Positions 50,389-56,915 of a stretch of DNA of 56,915 bases are shown here, one piece after another; the stretch's first letter is position 1, and every line of letters starts with the position of its first letter. The notes under the pieces are model-generated. The model was not told the origin of the DNA. It ran no database searches and saw only the letters and a list, made by a program, of their open reading frames with translations. This DNA is from JBBSOW01 sp038259365 (GTDB taxonomy: Bacteria > Actinomycetota > Actinomycetes > Propionibacteriales > Propionibacteriaceae), in NCBI GenBank assembly GCA_038259365.1, contig JBBSOW010000008.1:1-56915 (forward strand). Direction: 5' to 3'. Position numbers and translations under genes: made by a program.

Positions 50389-51768
50389 GTGAGCGCGACC
50401 TTGGGAAACATCGCGCTGATCCTGCTGTTCACGCTGGTGGGCGGGGTCTTCGCCGCGGCGGAGATGTCGTTGGTCTCGCTGCGTGAAAGCCAGATCAAGG
50501 CGCTTGGCCACCGTGGCAAGCGTGGCCACGCCGTGGCCAAGCTGACCCAGAACCCGAACCGCTTCCTTTCGGCTGTCCAGGTGGGGGTGACCCTGGCGGG
50601 CTTCCTCTCGGCCGCCTTCGGCGGGGCCACGATCAGCCGGGAGCTCTCCCCGGTGCTGCAGGGTCTTGGCCTCTCGCCCGCGGTGGCCGACACGATCTCC
50701 CTGGTCGGGATCACCGCGATCATCTCCTACGTCTCCATCGTCTTGGGCGAGCTGACCGCCAAACGTCTGGCCCTGCAGAACTCCGAAGGGTTCGCCCTCG
50801 CGCTCGCCCCGCTCATCGACCTCATCGCTACGGTCTTGCGCCCGGTGATCTGGTTCCTCGGCTTCTCCACCAACGTTGCCGTCCGGGTCCTGGGGGGTGA
50901 TCCGAGTGCGGGTCGTGGGGAAGTCAGCGACGAGGAACTGCGCTCCATGGTGAGCACCTCGGCGACGCTGGGCGATGAGGAGCGCAAGATCATGGAGGAG
51001 GTCTTCGGCGCCGGGGAGAAGAGCCTGCGCGAGGTGATGGTGCCGCGCACCGAGGTGGAGTTTCTGCCCGCCTCCATGCCGGTCTACAAGGCGGTGCGGC
51101 TGGTCCGCGACGCCCCCCACTCGCGCTACCCCGTCACCGGTGATTCCACCGACGACGTGGTCGGTTTCGTGCACGTGCGAGACCTCTTCGATCCCGACGT
51201 CTCCGGCCGCAGCACCCCGGTGCGCACGCTCGCCCGGTCCGTCCTGGACTTTCCCGACACGGTCCGGGTCTTGCCCGCGCTCTCGGTGATGCGTCGCGGG
51301 TCCTCCCACCTGGCGGTCGTCCGCGACGAGTACGGCGGCACGGCCGGCATCGTCACCATGGAGGACCTGGTCGAGGAACTCGTCGGCGACATCACCGACG
51401 AGTACGACGTCGTCGACGAACACGCCGCCGACAGCGCCGACGAGCTGGACATCGACGGGCTGACCACCATCGAGGATTTCGCCGATCGCACCGCCAGCAC
51501 GATCCCCGAAGGTCCCTACGACACCGTCGCCGGCTACTTCATGGCCCAACAGGGCCGCCTGCCCTCCCACGGGGATCGGCTCGAGGTGGAGCTGGCCTCG
51601 GCTTCGAGCGAGAACGCGCCGACGATGCGTTACTACCTCGAGGTGACCGCAGTGGATGGCCGCCGCGCCTCCCGCTTCCTCGTGCGGCGGCTGGGCCCGA
51701 TCAGCCCCGAATCCAGCGAAACCGAATCCGAGCCCCGGGACCATTCGACAGCCGAGCAACCCGAGTGA
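50389..51768 (+). CDS. CNNM/CorC (HlyC/CorC) family membrane protein
   Basis: 459 residues: a DUF21 transmembrane domain (about 1-185; FTLVGGVFAAAEMSLVSLRESQ is its signature), a CBS pair (about 200-330; VPRTEVEFLPASMPVYKAVRLV and DEYGGTAGIVTMEDLVEELVGDI) and a C-terminal CorC/HlyC domain (YDTVAGYFMAQQGRLP). These proteins are linked to Mg2+ or Co2+ handling and some export Mg2+. GTG 50389 is chosen because the first helix follows at once. trpS begins 14 nt after its stop. Confidence 0.9.
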   Translation: MSATLGNIALILLFTLVGGVFAAAEMSLVSLRESQIKALGHRGKRGHAVAKLTQNPNRFLSAVQVGVTLAGFLSAAFGGATISRELSPVLQGLGLSPAVADTISLVGITAIISYVSIVLGELTAKRLALQNSEGFALALAPLIDLIATVLRPVIWFLGFSTNVAVRVLGGDPSAGRGEVSDEELRSMVSTSATLGDEERKIMEEVFGAGEKSLREVMVPRTEVEFLPASMPVYKAVRLVRDAPHSRYPVTGDSTDDVVGFVHVRDLFDPDVSGRSTPVRTLARSVLDFPDTVRVLPALSVMRRGSSHLAVVRDEYGGTAGIVTMEDLVEELVGDITDEYDVVDEHAADSADELDIDGLTTIEDFADRTASTIPEGPYDTVAGYFMAQQGRLPSHGDRLEVELASASSENAPTMRYYLEVTAVDGRRASRFLVRRLGPISPESSETESEPRDHSTAEQPE

Positions 51769-51781
51769 GAACCTGAACCCC

Positions 51782-52783
51782 ATGTCCGATCGCGTCCTTT
51801 CGCTGACCCAACCCACCGCCGACTCGCTGCACCTGGGCAACTACCTGGGCGCGCTGCGGCAATGGGTCGCGCTGCAGGACGACTTCGACGCGTTCTACGG
51901 CGTCGCCGATCTGCACGCGCTGACCGTGGACAACGAACCCGAGCAGCTGCGCGAGCGCACCTTGCGGGCCGCCGCGCAGTTCATCGCGGCCGGCGTCGAT
52001 TCGACCAGGTCGCCGGTCTTTGTGCAGAGCCACGTGCCCGAGCACGCCCAGCTGGCCTGGGTGCTGAGCTGCATGACCGGTTTCGGCCAGGCCAACCGGA
52101 TGACCCAGTTCAAGGACAAGGCGTCGCGGTTCGGCGTGGAGGCCGCCAACGTCGGGCTGTTCAACTATCCGATCCTGATGGCGGCCGACATCTTGCTCTA
52201 CCAGGCGCACCGCGTCCCGGTGGGGGAGGATCAACGCCAACACCTGGAGTTGACCCGGGATCTGGCCACCCGTTTCAACCACCGCTACGGCGACACCTTC
52301 GTGGTGCCGAAGCCCCACATCATCGCCTCGGTGGGCAAGATCCGAGACCTGCAGAACCCCGACGCCAAGATGAGCAAGACCTCCTCCTCGCCCGCCGGCA
52401 TCGTCGATCTGCTCGACGAGCCCAAGGTGAACCTCAAGAAGTTCAAGTCTGCCGTGACCGATTCGGGACGCGAGATCGCCTTCGACGAGGAAAACAAACC
52501 CGGCATCTCGAACCTGTTGAATCTGTTGGCGGTGCTGACCGCGCAACCCATCGACGATCTCGTGAACGCCTTCGACGGCCGCGGCTACGGCGAGCTGAAG
52601 GTGGCGGTGGCCGACGCGGCGCTGGCCGAAATCGCCCCGCTGCGCGAGCGCACCCTCGAACTGCTCGGCGAGCGCACCGAGCTGGAACGCCTTCTGGCCG
52701 CGGGCGCCGACCGGGCCCGCGACGTGGCGAACAAGACCCTGGGCACCGTCTACCGCAAGGTTGGCCTGCTGCCGCCGCGGTGA
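51782..52783 (+). CDS. trpS: Tryptophanyl-tRNA synthetase
   Basis: Class I aminoacyl-tRNA synthetase, 333 residues. The HIGH-like motif is PTADSLHLGNYLGA, the KMSKS loop is DAKMSKTSSS, and GVADLHALTV and ANRMTQFKDK are family markers. Start ATG 51782 gives MSDRVLSLTQPT. It follows the CNNM gene by 14 nt and may be cotranscribed. Confidence 0.96.
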   Translation: MSDRVLSLTQPTADSLHLGNYLGALRQWVALQDDFDAFYGVADLHALTVDNEPEQLRERTLRAAAQFIAAGVDSTRSPVFVQSHVPEHAQLAWVLSCMTGFGQANRMTQFKDKASRFGVEAANVGLFNYPILMAADILLYQAHRVPVGEDQRQHLELTRDLATRFNHRYGDTFVVPKPHIIASVGKIRDLQNPDAKMSKTSSSPAGIVDLLDEPKVNLKKFKSAVTDSGREIAFDEENKPGISNLLNLLAVLTAQPIDDLVNAFDGRGYGELKVAVADAALAEIAPLRERTLELLGERTELERLLAAGADRARDVANKTLGTVYRKVGLLPPR

Positions 52784-52850
52784 CGCTGTCCGCCGCTGTG
52801 AAGCGCGGAACGGCCGAACCCACGCGCCCCACAAGCCTCGAGGAGGGCTC

Positions 52851-54080
52851 ATGATCGCGGTGCCGGACCCCGACGGCTCCCGCCTGCTCACCTCTGCCGG
52901 CGTCGGCAAGCTGCTGGAAGCCGCCGTGGCCCACGCCGGAGGGAAGCTGCTGTCGTGGCGGATGGATCACGTCGACGCCCATCCGCAACGCTCCACGACC
53001 GCCACCTACACCGCTCGGATCGAATGGGATTTTGGGCGGCGCGATGAGTTGTTGGGCGTGAGTGCGCGCGTCGGCGGTCCCGCCGACTCCGACGATCGCG
53101 CCGAGATCTTCGCCGACGGGGATCGGGAGCTGGCGGTCTGGCTCTATCCGAAGGATCCCGACCTGCCCGGGCTCGTTCGCGCCGCCTATCCCGAGCACGT
53201 GGCCGAGGTGTTCAACGAGTACCGGGTGTTGACGCAGCGCGTGAGCGCCGAGCAGATCCACCTGGACATGATCGGCTACCGTCCTCGACGCCGGGCGGTG
53301 TTGCGGGCCATCGTCGACACCGGCGGCGGGCCCCAGACGTTCTACGTCAAGGTGTTGCGTGATCGGGTGTTCGCCGACGTGTTGTACCGGCACCGGATGC
53401 TGCGCGAGGTGGGCATCCCGGCGCCGGTCGTGGCGGCGGCCACCTCGGATTCCTTGCTGGTGCTGGCCCGGGTGCCCGGCGTGCCGCTTTCCACAGCGAT
53501 CTTCGACCTCGAACCGCCGTGCAGCGCCGAGCAGCTGATCGGGGTGCTCGACGCCATGCCGGTCCAGGTCGCGAAACTGCCCCGCCGGGCGCCGTGGGCC
53601 GACGCCGTCCAGCACTACGCCTCGATGGTGATCGAGGCCACGCCGTGGTTGGAGCAGCGCATCCGCTGGGTGAGCGACGGGATCGAGGCCGGCCTGGCCG
53701 GCATCGGGCCCGGAAACGAGCCGACCCACGGAGACTTCCACGAGGGCCAGCTGCACGTGGCCAACTCCCGAATCTGCGGCATCCTCGACGTCGACACCAT
53801 CGGTCCCGGCCGACGGGTCGACGATCTGGCCTGCCTGATCGCCCACCTCTCCACGGTGCAACGGATGAACGCCGAACAGGCCGAGCGGGTGAGATCGCTG
53901 CTGCGGGCCTGGGTGCCGGTGTTCGATTCCCGCGTCGATCCCGCCGAGCTTCGGTTGCGTTCGGCCGCGGTCATCCTGTCCCTGGCGACGGGGCCCTTTC
54001 GCGGTCAGGAGCCCGACTGGCAACGCGAGACAGAGCACATCCTTCGGGCCGCCGAAACCCTGGTACGTCAGGTGCGGTAG
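52851..54080 (+). CDS. Aminoglycoside phosphotransferase-fold protein
   Basis: 409 residues. The C-terminal half has the catalytic loop PTHGDFHEGQLHV (HGDxxxxN-type, with Gln at the Asn position) and the metal-binding ILDVDTIGPGRRVDDLA. A nucleotide-lobe VLRDRVFADVLYRHRMLREVGIPAP precedes it; the first 150 residues are not recognised. Such proteins phosphorylate small molecules; resistance cannot be inferred. GAGGAGGG precedes the ATG. 67 nt after trpS. Confidence 0.82.
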   Translation: MIAVPDPDGSRLLTSAGVGKLLEAAVAHAGGKLLSWRMDHVDAHPQRSTTATYTARIEWDFGRRDELLGVSARVGGPADSDDRAEIFADGDRELAVWLYPKDPDLPGLVRAAYPEHVAEVFNEYRVLTQRVSAEQIHLDMIGYRPRRRAVLRAIVDTGGGPQTFYVKVLRDRVFADVLYRHRMLREVGIPAPVVAAATSDSLLVLARVPGVPLSTAIFDLEPPCSAEQLIGVLDAMPVQVAKLPRRAPWADAVQHYASMVIEATPWLEQRIRWVSDGIEAGLAGIGPGNEPTHGDFHEGQLHVANSRICGILDVDTIGPGRRVDDLACLIAHLSTVQRMNAEQAERVRSLLRAWVPVFDSRVDPAELRLRSAAVILSLATGPFRGQEPDWQRETEHILRAAETLVRQVR

Positions 54081-54115
54081 CGATCTCGGGTGGCAGGTCC
54101 GCCAGCGGCCTGGGC

Positions 54116-54121
54116 TAGGTT
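54116..54121 (+). promoter_or_regulatory. -10 element of a probable leaderless mutase promoter
   Basis: TAGGTT, then 6 nt, then ATG 54128. No ribosome site is present. Confidence 0.55.
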
Positions 54122-54127
54122 GGCTCC

Positions 54128-55711
<1,584 letters not shown>

Positions 55712-55752
55712 CCACGGGTGGGACGAAGGGTGGCGTAAGGTGGGGGAGTTTC

Positions 55753-55810
55753 CACGCCGGTGGCCAATGATTGTAGAAGGACACGCCGGTGGCCAATGAT
55801 TGTAGAAAGA
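55753..55810. repeat. 29-bp tandem duplication upstream of the amidohydrolase
   Basis: Units 55753-55781 and 55782-55810 differ at one base only. Each carries CACGCCGGTGGCCAATGATT followed by GTAGAA. The second unit ends 13 nt before the amidohydrolase ATG, so a promoter-like TGTAGA is duplicated. Confidence 0.9.
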
Positions 55811-55823
55811 GTTGAGTGTCACG

Positions 55824-56915
55824 ATGTCGATGAGCGGCGCGGAGCAGATCCGTCAAGAGATCGCGGCAGCCGCCGACCGGTTGAGCGACGAGTTGATCTC
55901 GTTTCGCCGCGACCTGCACTCCCACCCCGAGATAGCCTGGGCCGAGCGGCGGACCACCAGGATGGTGATCGAGCGCCTGCAGCGCGTCGGGGTGAAGGCC
56001 ATTGACACCGGGCTCGAGACCGGCGCGGTGTTCGAGATCTCGCCCGAACCCGAAGGGTTGTCCGCCGACGCGAGCTTCGTGGGGTTGCGGGCCGACATCG
56101 ACGCCCTACCGATCGCCGACATCAAGCAGGTGGGCTACGCCTCCTCGGTGCCCGGGGTCTCCCACGCCTGCGGGCACGACGTGCACACCACGATGCTGGT
56201 GGGAACGGCCATCGTGTTGGCCCGCCTGCGCGATAAGGGCCTACTGCGCAACAAGGTGCGGCTGCTCTTCCAACCGGCCGAGGAATCCAGCCCGGGGGGC
56301 GCTCCCGTCCTCATCGAGCACGGCGCGCTGAAAGACCTCGACGAGGTCTACGCCCTGCACTGCGACCCGCGCACCGACGTCGGTCAGATCGCGGTCAAGC
56401 GCGGCCCGATCACCTCGGCGGCGGATCGGATCGTGGTGACCCTGCGTGGTCCCGGCGGCCACACCTCGCGGCCGCACCTGACCGCCGACGTCATCGGCGC
56501 GCTGGGGGCGCTCGCGACCCACGGGCCGCTGCTGCTCTCGCGCAGGCTCGATCCGCGCACGGGGGCCTCCCTGGTGTGGGGCGCCATCGAGGCGGGTAGC
56601 GCCGAGAACGCGATCCCCCAGGCGGGCCACATCGGTGGCACGCTGCGCACCCTGACGAGCGAGGGCTGGCAGGCGGCGAGAACCCTGATGCCGGAGGTTT
56701 TCGCCCAGATCGTGGCGCCTTTCGGCGTCGAGATCGAGGTGGATCTCGATGACGGGCTGCCGCCGACGGTCAATCATCCCGCCGGCGTGGCCAGGCTCGT
56801 CGACGCGGCCCAATCTCAGCTGGGGAAGGGATCGGTGACGCGCACCGAACAATCGCTGGGCGGTGAGGACTTCTCCTGGATGCTGCAGGAGGTGCCCGGT
56901 GCCATGGCGAGGCTG
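55824..56915 (+). CDS. M20 family amidohydrolase (3' truncated by window)
   Basis: 364 codons, open to the end of the window. It belongs to the M20D amidohydrolase group (hippurate/IAA-amino acid hydrolase-like): RRDLHSHPEIAWAE, VGLRADIDALPI, the metal ligands in HACGHDVHTTM, RLLFQPAEESSPGG, and the dimerisation-domain VTLRGPGGHTSRPH. Substrates are N-acyl amino acids or similar. ATG 55824 is used; ATG 55830 is also in frame. There is no good ribosome site. The last visible part is GGEDFSWMLQEVPGAMARL, so only about 40 residues are missing. Confidence 0.93.
   Translation, partial: MSMSGAEQIRQEIAAAADRLSDELISFRRDLHSHPEIAWAERRTTRMVIERLQRVGVKAIDTGLETGAVFEISPEPEGLSADASFVGLRADIDALPIADIKQVGYASSVPGVSHACGHDVHTTMLVGTAIVLARLRDKGLLRNKVRLLFQPAEESSPGGAPVLIEHGALKDLDEVYALHCDPRTDVGQIAVKRGPITSAADRIVVTLRGPGGHTSRPHLTADVIGALGALATHGPLLLSRRLDPRTGASLVWGAIEAGSAENAIPQAGHIGGTLRTLTSEGWQAARTLMPEVFAQIVAPFGVEIEVDLDDGLPPTVNHPAGVARLVDAAQSQLGKGSVTRTEQSLGGEDFSWMLQEVPGAMARL

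Noticed and set aside
55753..55810. Two 29-bp repeats as a CRISPR fragment
   Set aside because: The units are directly adjacent with no spacer, no cas genes are in the window, and there are only two copies.
55760..56331. Short open frames over the start of the amidohydrolase
   Set aside because: They are Arg/Pro-rich shadows; the true frame from 55824 shows complete M20 motifs but has no stop before the window ends.

Overview
This is a high-GC actinobacterial chromosome segment. The evidence is strong GC bias at third codon positions, frequent GTG and TTG starts, many 1-4 nt stop/start overlaps, and gene families typical of actinobacteria (PspC-fused sensor kinase, GuaB3, DUF3017, DUF6350, actinobacterial UsfY-free DosR-like set). 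The order pcrA / M23 peptidase / sucCD / DUF6350 / purN-purH / folD / DUF3017 / mdh recalls Propionibacteriales (Nocardioides- or Propionibacterium-like genomes); I cannot name a species. No rRNA, tRNA, CRISPR array, insertion sequence or prophage was seen. Most of the window is core chromosome.

Layout. 0-5 kb: end of a His-tailed GroEL, a nucleotide-sugar-epimerase-like protein, then a guaB-guaB3-chorismate mutase run. 5-10.6 kb: dicarboxylate symporter, a decayed VapBC-like toxin-antitoxin pair, cysK-cysE, a large flavoprotein. 10.7-16.9 kb: guaA, then a membrane-stress island (two PspC proteins, a small membrane protein, a PspC-fused histidine kinase with its LuxR-type regulator, a GlsB-type protein). 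17-22 kb: phospholipase-D-like cardiolipin synthase, PcrA/UvrD helicase, M23 peptidase with a structured leader. 22.4-25 kb: free-standing B12-binding mutase subunit followed by sucC-sucD. 25-35.5 kb: unusual sensor-like membrane protein, DUF6350, purN-purH-folD-DUF3017, three DUF4190-like membrane proteins, an SDR enzyme, mdh. 35.6-44.8 kb: acetate symporter actP with its DUF485 partner, purU, a P-loop kinase, a repeat element and a DUF559 protein, ugd, kynU-ilvD. 44.8-49.1 kb: a cluster resembling the mycobacterial DosR dormancy regulon. 49.1-56.9 kb: tandem-GNAT protein, CNNM/CorC protein, trpS, an aminoglycoside-phosphotransferase-fold protein, the catalytic subunit of a split acyl-CoA mutase, and the start of an M20 amidohydrolase running off the end.

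How the genes work together. Purine synthesis is well represented (purN, purH, guaB, guaA, with one-carbon supply from folD and purU). The split B12 mutase yields succinyl-CoA-type products next to succinyl-CoA synthetase, with mdh and acetate uptake nearby. Two separate histidine kinase/LuxR-type regulator pairs are present: one tied to PspC/toastrack membrane proteins, the other closely matching DosS/DosR, including the expected phosphoacceptor and DNA-contact residues, and associated with palindromes that resemble DosR boxes upstream of a universal stress protein, a DoxX-like protein and a flavin-binding-fold protein.

The most notable items are the DosR-like regulon, the GuaB3 with a Tyr in place of the catalytic Cys, the PspC signalling island, the decayed toxin-antitoxin pair, a kinase-free protein with two PknH-sensor-like modules, a 77-nt hairpin repeat in two copies, and recurrent promoter signals that suggest leaderless mRNAs.
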